A model generated the notes under the pieces. It did not search any database. It worked only from the letters and a program-made list of their open reading frames with translations, and was not told the origin of the DNA. From CAXRBC01 sp041158045 (GTDB lineage: Bacteria > Actinomycetota > Acidimicrobiia > Acidimicrobiales > Ilumatobacteraceae): a DNA stretch of 27,903 bases. The stretch lies in NCBI GenBank assembly GCA_041158045.1, contig JBEBCD010000010.1:1-27903 (forward strand). Reading direction: 5' to 3'. The first letter of the stretch is position 1, and every line of letters begins with the position of its first letter. The translations under genes and the position numbers were made by a program. This document shows, piece after piece, positions 21,428 to 27,903 of the stretch.

Positions 21428-22951
21428 GTGACGCGCGCGCGCTCGGACGCTGGGCGCACGACCGTCTGGGTCCTCGGCGACCAGCTGCACCGCGGCATCG
21501 GCGCGCTCGCGGAGGCGACGCCCGCGACGCACCGCGTGCTCGTCGTCGAGTCAGGGCGCAAGCTCTCGTCCGCGGGATGGCACGTCCAGCGCGCGCACCT
21601 CATCGTCACGGCGATGCGCCGGTTCGTCGCCGAGCTGCGCGCCGAGGGCTTCGAGGTCGACCATCGGCTCGCGGCGACGATGGGCGAGGGTCTCGCCGCG
21701 CACCGCGCGGAGCACGCGCCGGACGCCGTCGTCGCCACGGAGCCCAACTCCCACGACGCCCGCCTGCTGCTCGCGCGGCTCGGCGTCCCGACGGTGCGAT
21801 CCGACCAGTTCCTCACCCACCCCGACGACTTCGCCGCGTGGTCGGCGGGCCGCAAGGCGCCCAAGATGGAGGAGTTCTACCGCTGGCAGCGGGCGCGGCT
21901 CGGCTACCTCATGGACGGCGACGAGCCCGCCGGCGGGCGGTGGAACCTCGACGCGGACAACCGCGAGCCCGCCCCCGATGACGCCGCCACCCGCTGGCCG
22001 GCCCCGCCGCGCGACGCGCTCGACGACCTCGACGCCGAGGTGCTCGCGCACCTGGCCCGCACCGCGCCGGGGTGCTGGGGCGCGCCGCCCGACGGCACCT
22101 GGGCCACCTCGCGCGCGGGGGCGCTCGCGCGCCTGCGGCACTTCGTCGCGCACCTCCTCCCCGACTTCGGCACGTTCGAGGACGCGATGACGCGCGACTC
22201 CTGGCACCTCGCGCACTCCATGCTCTCGCCGTACCTCAACCTCGGGCTCCTCCGCCCGCGCGAGGTCTGCGACGCCGTCGAGGCCGAGTACCGGGCCGGG
22301 CGCGCGCCCCTCAACGCGGCGGAGGGCTTCATCCGCCAGGTGATCGGCTGGCGCGAGTGGGTGTGGTGCTCGTACTGGCGCGACGTGCCCGGATCGCGCG
22401 GGGTCAATGCGCTCGCCGCGCACCGCGCCCTCCCCCCGCTCTACCGCGGCGAGCGGACCGAGATGGCGTGCGTCCGCGGCGTCCTCGACGACGTCCACGC
22501 GCACGGCTGGACGCACCACATCCCGCGCCTCATGGTGCTCGGCAACCTGTCGCTCGTCGCCGGCGTCGAGCCGTGGGCGCTCACCGAGTGGATGTGGCAC
22601 TCCTTCGTCGACGGCGCCGAGTGGGTGATGGTGCCCAACGTGATGGGCATGTCGCAGTACGCCGACGGCGGCCGCGTGGGGACCAAGCCGTACGCGGCCG
22701 GCGGCGCCTACGTCGACCGCATGGGCGACTGGTGCGCCGACTGCCGGTACGACCGCGCGCGCCGCACCGGCGACGACGCGTGCCCCTTCACCACGCTGTA
22801 CTGGGACTTCTTCCTGCGCCACGGCGAGCGCTTCGCGCGCAACCCGCGGGTGGCCCGCCAGGTGCACGCCGCGCGCGCGCTGGCCGACGGCGACGCCGTG
22901 CGCGCGAGGGCCGCCGAGGTGCTCGCGCGCCTCGACGCGGGGACGCTCTAG
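21428..22951 (+). CDS. FeS-type bacterial cryptochrome/photolyase
   Basis: The 507-residue protein belongs to the FeS-BCP group (PhrB-like), flavoproteins that use light to repair mainly (6-4) photoproducts. It starts with TTVWVLGDQLHRGIGAL and contains PYLNLGLLRPREVCDAV, EGFIRQVIGWREWVWC, RLMVLGNLSLVAGVEPWALTEWMWHSFVDGAEWVMVPNVMGMSQYADGG. The four Cys that bind the 4Fe-4S cluster are visible: one in TEMACVRG, a pair in DWCADCRY and one in DACPFTTLYW. GTG 21428, 12 bases after the tRNA-His CCA, is the only suitable start; an upstream frame extension runs through the tRNA. The gene may be expressed by processing of a tRNA-mRNA precursor. Its stop shares a CTAG with the convergent helicase. Confidence 0.92.
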   Translation: MTRARSDAGRTTVWVLGDQLHRGIGALAEATPATHRVLVVESGRKLSSAGWHVQRAHLIVTAMRRFVAELRAEGFEVDHRLAATMGEGLAAHRAEHAPDAVVATEPNSHDARLLLARLGVPTVRSDQFLTHPDDFAAWSAGRKAPKMEEFYRWQRARLGYLMDGDEPAGGRWNLDADNREPAPDDAATRWPAPPRDALDDLDAEVLAHLARTAPGCWGAPPDGTWATSRAGALARLRHFVAHLLPDFGTFEDAMTRDSWHLAHSMLSPYLNLGLLRPREVCDAVEAEYRAGRAPLNAAEGFIRQVIGWREWVWCSYWRDVPGSRGVNALAAHRALPPLYRGERTEMACVRGVLDDVHAHGWTHHIPRLMVLGNLSLVAGVEPWALTEWMWHSFVDGAEWVMVPNVMGMSQYADGGRVGTKPYAAGGAYVDRMGDWCADCRYDRARRTGDDACPFTTLYWDFFLRHGERFARNPRVARQVHAARALADGDAVRARAAEVLARLDAGTL

Positions 22952-24261
22952 CGGCCCCCGTGCCGCGCGCGGCCGCGCGGCCGCCGGCGGCGACCGCCGC
23001 CACGGCGATCCTCGCCGCCGCCGCGGCGATCGTGGGCGGGGCGCGCCGGACGCGCCGGGGCGGCGGGCCGCTCCACCCGCTCGCGCCGCGTCCGCTCACC
23101 GGGCGCCAGCTCGGCGAGCAGCGGATGGTCCGGCGTCACCCGCGTCACGACGGGGTCGATGCCGGCCTTGCGCGTGATGTCGCGCACGTGGCGGCGCTGC
23201 TCGTCCGTCATGATCGTGACGACGGTGCCGGCCGCGCCGGCGCGCGCGGTGCGCCCGGAGCGGTGGAGGAAGGCCTTGTGCTCCGCCGGCGGGTCGGCGT
23301 GGATCACGAGGGCCACGTCGTCGACGTGGATGCCGCGCGCCGCGATGTCGGTCGCCACCAGCGTGTCGACGGCGCCGCCGGAGTAGGCCGCCAGGTTGCG
23401 TGCGCGCGCGGCCTGCGACAGGTTGCCGTGCAGGTCGACCGCCGGCACGCCCGCCCTCGACAGCTGGTCCGCCATCCGCTTGGCCGTGTGCTTGGTGCGG
23501 GTGAAGACGATCGTCCGGCCCGGCGCCGCGCAGAGGTCGGCGATGACGGCGAAACGGTCGTCCCGCCCCACGTGCAGCACGTGGTGGGCGAGATCATCCG
23601 GCGTCGCGTCCACCGCGTCCACCTCGTGGGTGACGGGCCGGTCGAGGTACTGCCGCACGATCGCGTCGACGCCCCGGTCGAGCGTCGCGGAGTACAAGAG
23701 GCGCTGGCCGCGGCGGGGCGTGGCGGCGAGGATCTTCTTCACGTCGTTGAGGAACCCGAGCTCGGCCATGTGGTCTGCCTCGTCGAGCACCGTGACCTCG
23801 ACCGCGTCGAGCCGCGCATGGCCCGAGCCGACGAGGTCCAGCAGGCGGCCGGGACAGGCGACCACGAGGTCGACGCCGTCGCGGAGCGCCGCGATCTGCG
23901 GGCCGTACCCGACGCCGCCGTAGACGACGGCGTGGCGCAGGCGCGCCGCGCGCGCGAGCGGCGCGATGACGTCGCGCACCTGGTTGGCCAGTTCGCGGGT
24001 CGGCACCAGCACGAGTCCGCGCGGGCGCCAGGGCGCGGCGCGGCGGCGTTCGGCGCCCGCGGGCGCGAGGCGCGCCACGAGCGGCAGCGAGAACGCGAGG
24101 GTCTTGCCCGACCCGGTGCGGCCGCGGCCGAGCACGTCCCGGCCCGCGAGGGCGTCGGGGATCGTCGCGGTCTGGATGGGGAAGGCGTCGACGAGCCCCT
24201 GCGTGCGCAGGACGTCGAGGAGCACGGCGGGCAGGCCGAGCGAGGCAAAGGGGGTGGTCAC
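22948..24261 (-). CDS. DEAD-box RNA helicase
   Basis: This 437-residue helicase has all core motifs: Q motif FPIQ, motif I GRGRTGSGKT, PTREL (Ia), TPGR-like ACPGRLLD (Ib), motif II DEAD, motif III SAT, RTIVFTRTK (IV), ATDIAARGIHV (V) and HRSGRTARAG (VI). The C-terminal 50 residues are a basic Arg/Gly/Pro-rich tail (RRGGGEDRRGGGRRRRPRGR), as in RhlE/CsdA-like proteins that bind RNA. It probably works in ribosome assembly or mRNA turnover. I chose GTG 24261, which has GGAG about 8 bases upstream; GTG 24288 would add 9 residues. A minus-strand TAGACT (24332-24337) is a possible -10. Confidence 0.93.
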   Translation of the reverse strand: MTTPFASLGLPAVLLDVLRTQGLVDAFPIQTATIPDALAGRDVLGRGRTGSGKTLAFSLPLVARLAPAGAERRRAAPWRPRGLVLVPTRELANQVRDVIAPLARAARLRHAVVYGGVGYGPQIAALRDGVDLVVACPGRLLDLVGSGHARLDAVEVTVLDEADHMAELGFLNDVKKILAATPRRGQRLLYSATLDRGVDAIVRQYLDRPVTHEVDAVDATPDDLAHHVLHVGRDDRFAVIADLCAAPGRTIVFTRTKHTAKRMADQLSRAGVPAVDLHGNLSQAARARNLAAYSGGAVDTLVATDIAARGIHVDDVALVIHADPPAEHKAFLHRSGRTARAGAAGTVVTIMTDEQRRHVRDITRKAGIDPVVTRVTPDHPLLAELAPGERTRRERVERPAAPARPARPAHDRRGGGEDRRGGGRRRRPRGRARHGGR

Positions 24262-24382
24262 GAGGGGGTCTCCGATGGATGGGTCCACGGATACCGAGAT
24301 GCACCCACGGGCACGCCGAAGCGTTGCCGTCAGTCTACCGCCACCGCTGCACGGTCGCGATGGATCCGACCGCGCGGGGCGG

Positions 24383-25741
24383 TCAGCTGACGATCACCGC
24401 CGTCACCATGTAGCGCATGCCCTGTGGCGTCTCGGCGTGGGTGAGGATGTGGCAGTGCCAGGCCCACACGCCGGGGTCGAGCGCCGTGTAGACCACCGTC
24501 CAGCGCTCGCCGGGCGCCACGTTGAGCGTGTCGGCCCAGAAGGGTGACTCCAGCACCTTGCCGTCGTGCGCGACGACGAGCCCCGACGGCTGGTGCAGGT
24601 GCATCGGGTGCGTCATGTTGCCCTCATTGAAGTAGTGCACGACCATCGACTCGCCGACCTTCATCGCGTACGGCGCCGTGGCGGGGAACGACTTGCCGTT
24701 GAGCGACAGTCCGATCGTGCCCGAGTCGTTGAGCACCATCACGACCTCCTGCTCGGCGTCGCCGTCGGCGTCCGCCACGCGGTCCCCCGCCGCGGCCATC
24801 GCCGCGGTCCGCCAGTCGCCGATGAGGAGCGCGCCCGCGAGCCCGTTGGGCACCTGGACCTGGGCGTTGTGGTGCGAGTGGTACATGCCGACCGAGGGCT
24901 CGAGCGCGGTGAACTCGTAGGTGAAGCTCGCGCCCGGCTCGATCGCCTTCTGCGTGTAGGGGTCCACGCCGTCCGAGGCGTTGGGCACCCGGATGCCGTG
25001 CAGGTGCAGCGACGTCGACTCGGGCAGCTCGTTGGTGAGCACGATGCGCACCTTGTCCCCGACGTCGACCCGCAGGATCGGCCCGGGGATCTGCCCGTTG
25101 TACGCCCAGCCGTCCACGACCTTGCCCTCCTCGACCTCCCACGGGATCACCGAGGCGGTGAGCGCGAACTCCTTCGTGCCGTCCGGGGCGATCGTCGGCG
25201 CCAGCTCGCCGTTGCCCGTCCCCGCGGTCGGCGCGGGATAGCGGAGCGCGACCTCCTCCATCATCCGGTCCATCTCCTGCCACGACATCGCGGCCATCGC
25301 ACCGCCCGCGGCCGTCGCGCCGTCGGCGCCATCGGCGACCGTCATCACCGCCGTCATCCCCGCGGCCTCGTGGCCCGCCACCTCGCACACCACGCCGAGC
25401 GTCCCCGCCGCGACGTCCCGGGCGACGAGCTCGGCCATCTCGCCGGGCTTGAGGTACGTCGTCCGCAGGTTGAGCGCGGGGATCGCGAAGTTGTGGTCCA
25501 CGGACCCGCCGTTGTGGATCGAGAAGGTCACGTCGCCCGGCGGCACCGTCGCGGGCGTGAGCGTCACCGCGAACTCGCTGAGGTGCACCTGCACCGTCGT
25601 CGACGCCGCGGCATCGGCCTCGGTGCGCGTCGCCACGGCGACGATCGCGACGACGCCCAGCACGAGCGCGCTCGCGAAGGCCCCGAGGATCGTCGCCACC
25701 GATGTCCACCGGTCCCACCCGCCCATGCGTCGTTCGTCCAT
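24383..25741 (-). CDS. Membrane-anchored cupredoxin-multicopper oxidase fusion
   Basis: The 452-residue protein starts with a short basic segment and one transmembrane helix (about 12-40), placing the rest outside the membrane. Residues about 48-135 form a blue-copper domain with ligands in VDHNFAIP and VVCEVAGHEAAGM. A Met-rich linker (MAAMSWQEMDRMMEE) leads to a two-domain multicopper oxidase. Its motifs are LHLHGIR, MYHSHHN, HPMHLHQ and WHCHILTHAETPQGM, giving the type 2/3 cluster and a type 1 site in the last domain. It should oxidise a substrate such as Cu(I), Fe(II), Mn(II), a phenol or nitrite-related donor at the expense of oxygen; the HSH motif favours an oxidase over a nitrite reductase. 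ATG 25741 is supported by a TAGCGT seven bases upstream; GTG 25759 is the alternative. Confidence 0.87.
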   Translation of the reverse strand: MDERRMGGWDRWTSVATILGAFASALVLGVVAIVAVATRTEADAAASTTVQVHLSEFAVTLTPATVPPGDVTFSIHNGGSVDHNFAIPALNLRTTYLKPGEMAELVARDVAAGTLGVVCEVAGHEAAGMTAVMTVADGADGATAAGGAMAAMSWQEMDRMMEEVALRYPAPTAGTGNGELAPTIAPDGTKEFALTASVIPWEVEEGKVVDGWAYNGQIPGPILRVDVGDKVRIVLTNELPESTSLHLHGIRVPNASDGVDPYTQKAIEPGASFTYEFTALEPSVGMYHSHHNAQVQVPNGLAGALLIGDWRTAAMAAAGDRVADADGDAEQEVVMVLNDSGTIGLSLNGKSFPATAPYAMKVGESMVVHYFNEGNMTHPMHLHQPSGLVVAHDGKVLESPFWADTLNVAPGERWTVVYTALDPGVWAWHCHILTHAETPQGMRYMVTAVIVS

Positions 25742-25748
25742 GCGCGGC

Positions 25749-25754
25749 ACGCTA
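25749..25754 (-). promoter_or_regulatory. -10 element TAGCGT of the multicopper oxidase
   Basis: Minus-strand CGTAGCGT is followed by seven bases and the ATG at 25741, close to the leaderless spacing of other genes in the window. Confidence 0.45.
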
Positions 25755-25758
25755 CGCA

Positions 25759-25793
25759 CGCGACGCGTCGCGACCTGGTCAGGTCGTCCTGAC
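25759..25793. promoter_or_regulatory. Operator-like palindromes upstream of the multicopper oxidase
   Basis: Three perfect inverted repeats stand side by side: CGCGACGCGTCGCG (25759-25772), GACCTG-GT-CAGGTC (25772-25785) and GTCAGG-TCGT-CCTGAC (25778-25793). They cover the expected spacer and -35 positions of the oxidase promoter. The regulator is unknown. Confidence 0.5.
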
Positions 25794-26021
25794 GATGCGT
25801 ATGGTCACCCTCACACGCGCGATCGTGACGCGACGCATCGCGCGTCGTGCGCGAGGTCCCGCACGCGATCCCGCGCGCGGCGCGCGCGCATTGCGATCGT
25901 CTGGCGTGCCTGACAACGCGATGACCAACATCACGCGTCGATCGAGCGTCGATCGCTCGCGCGCCGACCCCGCGCTCGGTACGTTCGCACCGTCGGCCTC
26001 CACCGATCGAAAGGCACGCGC

Positions 26022-26609
26022 ACGTCCCGCAAGCGACTCGACCTCATCGTCTCCACCGGCGGACTCGCGACCGCCGTGCTGTTCGCCGCGCTCGGCGTGG
26101 TCTTCCGCGCCAACGGCACCTTCGCCCGCGACTACGTCGCCGACCAGCTCGGCGCGCAGCGCATCGAGTTCCCCGTCGCCGACGCACTCACCGACGACGA
26201 GCGCGCCGTGCCGTGCCTCGTCGGGTACGCCGGCACCACCGTCGACGACGGCGCCAAGGCCGAGTGCTACGCCAACTCCTACATCGGCACCCACCTCGCC
26301 GGGATCGGCGGCGGCGAGACCTACGCGTCGCTCGGGGCCGTGCAGCGCGGCCTGCGCGCCGAGGTCCAGGCCGCCGAGGCGGCCAACGACGCGGGGCTCC
26401 CCGCGCTCCGGATGCGCCTCGACGAGGTCACGGCCGACCGCGAGACGATGTTCAAGGGCGAGACGCTCCGCGGACTCCTGCTCACGACGTACGGCTTCAG
26501 CATCTTCGGCGACAAGGCCATGCAGGCCGCGCTCGTCTGCCTGCTCGTGGCGGCGGTGATGCTCGTCGCCGCGACCGCGGGCTTCGTGCACGCGCGGCGC
26601 GCGCAGTAG
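26022..26609 (+). CDS. Two-helix membrane protein of unknown function, probable ACG start
   Basis: The frame encodes a transmembrane helix near the start (LIVSTGGLATAVLFAALGVVF), about 125 extracytoplasmic residues with two Cys (VPCLVGYAG, AECYANSYIGTHL) and the segment RETMFKGETLRGLLLTTYGFSIFGDKA, then a second helix (AALVCLLVAAVMLVAATAGFVHA). I recall similar actinobacterial proteins of this layout beginning with a basic RKRLDLxxSxGGL stretch; no function is known to me. The only canonical start, GTG 26076, would cut the first helix in half. Upstream the frame is open to a stop at 25911, with no ATG, GTG or TTG. GAAAGG (26009-26014) stands 7 bases before an ACG at 26022 that would give T/M-SRKRLDL, so ACG initiation is the best reading. 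The gene ends 15 bases before tRNA-Lys. Confidence 0.7.
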   Translation, partial: TSRKRLDLIVSTGGLATAVLFAALGVVFRANGTFARDYVADQLGAQRIEFPVADALTDDERAVPCLVGYAGTTVDDGAKAECYANSYIGTHLAGIGGGETYASLGAVQRGLRAEVQAAEAANDAGLPALRMRLDEVTADRETMFKGETLRGLLLTTYGFSIFGDKAMQAALVCLLVAAVMLVAATAGFVHARRAQ

Positions 26610-26624
26610 GATCGCTGCGCCTCG

Positions 26625-26698
26625 GCCCCTCTAGCTCAGCTGGTCAGAGCAACGGACTCTTAATCCGCAGGTCCTGGGTTCGAATCCCAGGGGGGGCA
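26625..26698 (+). tRNA. tRNA-Lys (CTT anticodon)
   Basis: The acceptor GCCCCTC pairs with GGGGGGC (26691-26697) with A73 at 26698. The D arm is GCTCAGCTGGTCAGAGC, the anticodon loop CTCTTAA gives CTT, and the T arm is CTGGG-TTCGAAT-CCCAG. The outermost anticodon-stem pair is A-C. CCA is not encoded; the next gene starts directly after A73. Confidence 0.95.
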
Positions 26699-27613
26699 CT
26701 GCTCGCCTTCGCCGTCCTCGCCGCCGCCCTGTTCGGGTCGTCGGACTTCTGCGCCGCCCGCGCCGCGCGGGTCGTCTCGAGCGTCACCGTCGCGCGCACC
26801 GCGGTCTACGTCTCGCTCGCCCTCTCGCCGATTGTGCTCCTCGTCGACCCGGGCCGCTGGTCGGTGCGCGACTCGGTCGTCGGGGGCGTCGCCGGCGTCG
26901 CGATGATGCTGGGCCTCGTCCAGTTGTACCGCGGGTACGCGGTGGCCCGCATGGGCGTCGTCGCGCCGAGCTCGTCGGTGCTCGCGGCGGCGGTGCCGGT
27001 GCTGGTCGACCTCGCGCGCGGCGTGCGGCCGGGGACCCTCGCGGCCGTCGGCATCGCGGTCGGGCTCGCCGCGCTCGGCCTCACGGGGTACGTGCCGGGA
27101 GGGTCGGGCAGCGTGCGGCTCGGGCTCGCGCTCGGCGTCGGGTCCGGGCTCGCGTTCGGGATCGCGTTCACGGTGATGGGCGAGGCGAGCGCGGCGGCGG
27201 GCCTCACGCCGATCGTCACGCAGCGCGCGACGGGGCTCGTGATGCTGTCGGTGGCAGGCGCCGTCACCGCCGCGCGCCGCGCCGCCGTACCCGCCGACGC
27301 CGCCCCCGCGCGCCTCATCCCCACCCCCGCCGACACCGCACCCACGCGTCGCGTCCCCGCCCCCTTCTTCGCACCCCGCGGCGCGACCCTCGCGTGGTCC
27401 GTCGCCACCGGCGCGATCGGCATCTGCGCCCTCGCGTCGATGCAGCTCGCGCTGCGCGACGGCGACTCGGGCGTCGTCTCGGTCGCGGCCTCGCAATTCG
27501 GGACCGCGGCGGTGATCCTGTCGGTGGCGTTCAACGGCGAGCGCATGCGCTGGTGGCAGGCGCTCGGTGTCGCAGCGACGGCCCTCGGCGTGGCGCTGCT
27601 CTCCCTCGGCTGA
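26699..27613 (+). CDS. EamA/DMT-type membrane transporter, start abuts tRNA-Lys
   Basis: The protein (about 304 residues) is very hydrophobic with roughly ten transmembrane helices in two halves, starting LLAFAVLAAALFGSSDFCAARAA, as typical of EamA/DMT permeases, and ending SQFGTAAVILSVAFNGERMRWWQALGVAATALGVALLSLG, the usual last-helix pattern. Between the halves lies an Ala/Pro/Thr-rich linker (about 195-225) with a repeated PADxAPxR element. The substrate is unknown. No ATG, GTG or TTG lies near the expected N-terminus; the first GTG is inside the second helix. CTG 26699, the base right after tRNA-Lys A73, fits the family N-terminus. The frame also runs back through the tRNA gene without a usable start. 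It converges on the last gene of the window. Confidence 0.78.
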   Translation: MLAFAVLAAALFGSSDFCAARAARVVSSVTVARTAVYVSLALSPIVLLVDPGRWSVRDSVVGGVAGVAMMLGLVQLYRGYAVARMGVVAPSSSVLAAAVPVLVDLARGVRPGTLAAVGIAVGLAALGLTGYVPGGSGSVRLGLALGVGSGLAFGIAFTVMGEASAAAGLTPIVTQRATGLVMLSVAGAVTAARRAAVPADAAPARLIPTPADTAPTRRVPAPFFAPRGATLAWSVATGAIGICALASMQLALRDGDSGVVSVAASQFGTAAVILSVAFNGERMRWWQALGVAATALGVALLSLG

Positions 27614-27620
27614 CGCGGCC

Positions 27621-27903
27621 CTAGCCGCGCGGCACGATCCCGCGCGCGACGAGCTCCTCCGCCAGCGCCCGCATCGCCCGCTCGTTGCCGAGCCGGCCGA
27701 AGTGGTTGTCGCCGGGCGCGGTCATGAGCTCCGCTCCACCGCTGACGGTGGGGGCGACGAGGCTGGGGGGGTCGACGAGTCGCCGGACGAGATCACGCTG
27801 ACTCGGTCCAGGCAGAAAGACGTGACCCTCACCGGACAACAGGCAGGCGATCAGCTCGTCGCGGGCTACGAGCGCATCGACGACCGGCGCGAATACGACG
27901 CTC
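27621..27903 (-). CDS. 3' end of an unidentified gene, possibly an SGNH/AlgX-type hydrolase
   Basis: The frame is open from the right window edge to a TAG at 27621-27623, so only the last 93 residues are seen. They read VVFAPVVDALVARDELIACLLSG, then HVFLPGPSQRDLVRRLVD, and end APGDNHFGRLGNERAMRALAEELVARGIVPRG. The GDNHF segment followed by an amphipathic helix resembles the DxxH block that ends SGNH-type hydrolases and acetyltransferases, but this is a single short motif. The bases above 27780 look less GC-rich than the rest of the window. A TTG at 27839 is in frame but there is no reason to prefer it over an upstream start outside the window. Confidence 0.5.
   Translation of the reverse strand, partial: SVVFAPVVDALVARDELIACLLSGEGHVFLPGPSQRDLVRRLVDPPSLVAPTVSGGAELMTAPGDNHFGRLGNERAMRALAEELVARGIVPRG

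Larger units (their letters stand above)
25742..26021. other. Intergenic region rich in palindromes between the copper oxidase and the membrane protein
   Basis: About 280 bases with no convincing gene. It holds the oxidase promoter and operator-like palindromes (25749-25793), an 8-bp inverted repeat CGATGCGT/ACGCATCG (25793-25800 and 25833-25840), five CGATCG sites, and an 11-bp tandem repeat CGTCGATCGAG/CGTCGATCGCT (25936-25957). The longer open frames here lack family features and look like high-GC chance frames. Confidence 0.55.

Noticed and set aside
25702..26559. A 285-codon frame across the copper oxidase start and the two-helix membrane protein
   Set aside because: It is Ser/Pro/Arg-rich without motifs and conflicts with the frame that encodes two clear transmembrane helices.
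27621..27839. A complete 72-residue gene starting at TTG 27839
   Set aside because: The frame is open upstream to the window edge with coding-like sequence, so this is the 3' part of a longer gene.

Overview
The window comes from a very GC-rich bacterial chromosome and is almost fully coding. It looks like an actinobacterium outside the best-studied genera, possibly Acidimicrobiia or Thermoleophilia; the class is inference. The support is LexA boxes of the actinobacterial CGAAC-N4-GTTCG type, the gene neighbourhood recA-miaB-miaA-dapF-hflX with lexA / LysM protein / nrdR (the mycobacterial order apart from gaps and one extra gene), a B12-dependent ribonucleotide reductase, and many GTG starts with 4-base GTGA/ATGA overlaps.

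Layout. Positions 1-4371 (minus) are a surface-glycan operon: a UDP-glucuronate-epimerase-like SDR, a CMP-sugar synthetase, a GT2 glycosyltransferase fused to a second degenerate cytidylyltransferase-like domain, a Gfo/Idh/MocA oxidoreductase, and a DAHP/KDO8P-synthase-like gene broken by an in-frame TAG. Positions 4369-6449 hold a luciferase-like monooxygenase and an aldo/keto reductase downstream of nrdJ. Positions 6447-12188 are a dNTP/SOS block: nrdJ with a sigma-70 promoter and an NrdR box, a divergent RibD/DHFR-like reductase, nrdR, a LysM membrane protein, and lexA. The lexA/LysM divergent promoter carries four LexA boxes. Positions 12185-19364 (minus) run recA, miaB, miaA, dapF, hflX, dapC, with a LexA box in the recA promoter spacer. 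Positions 19405-21229 hold a DUF983 protein and a GSAM-like aminotransferase. Positions 21338-27903 hold tRNA-His, an FeS-type photolyase, a DEAD-box helicase, a cupredoxin-multicopper oxidase fusion, a two-helix membrane protein, tRNA-Lys, an EamA-type transporter, and the 3' end of an unidentified gene.

How the genes work together. DNA damage should release LexA from the recA, lexA and LysM promoters, giving recombination repair plus a probable division block, as with the lexA/Rv2719c pair of Mycobacterium tuberculosis. NrdR senses nucleotides and should act on the box in front of nrdJ. A helically phased TGTGGA array lies between nrdJ and the RibD-like gene and may add a further control layer. 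dapC and dapF serve DAP/lysine synthesis; miaA and miaB modify A37 of tRNAs.

A recurring start signal, CGTAG/C-NNT followed by 6-7 bases and then ATG or GTG, precedes several genes and suggests widespread leaderless transcription. Three genes (aldo/keto reductase, two-helix membrane protein, EamA transporter) have no good canonical start codon. The most system-like unknown is the glycan operon, which looks like a CMP-activated 3-deoxy-ulosonic-type sugar pathway.
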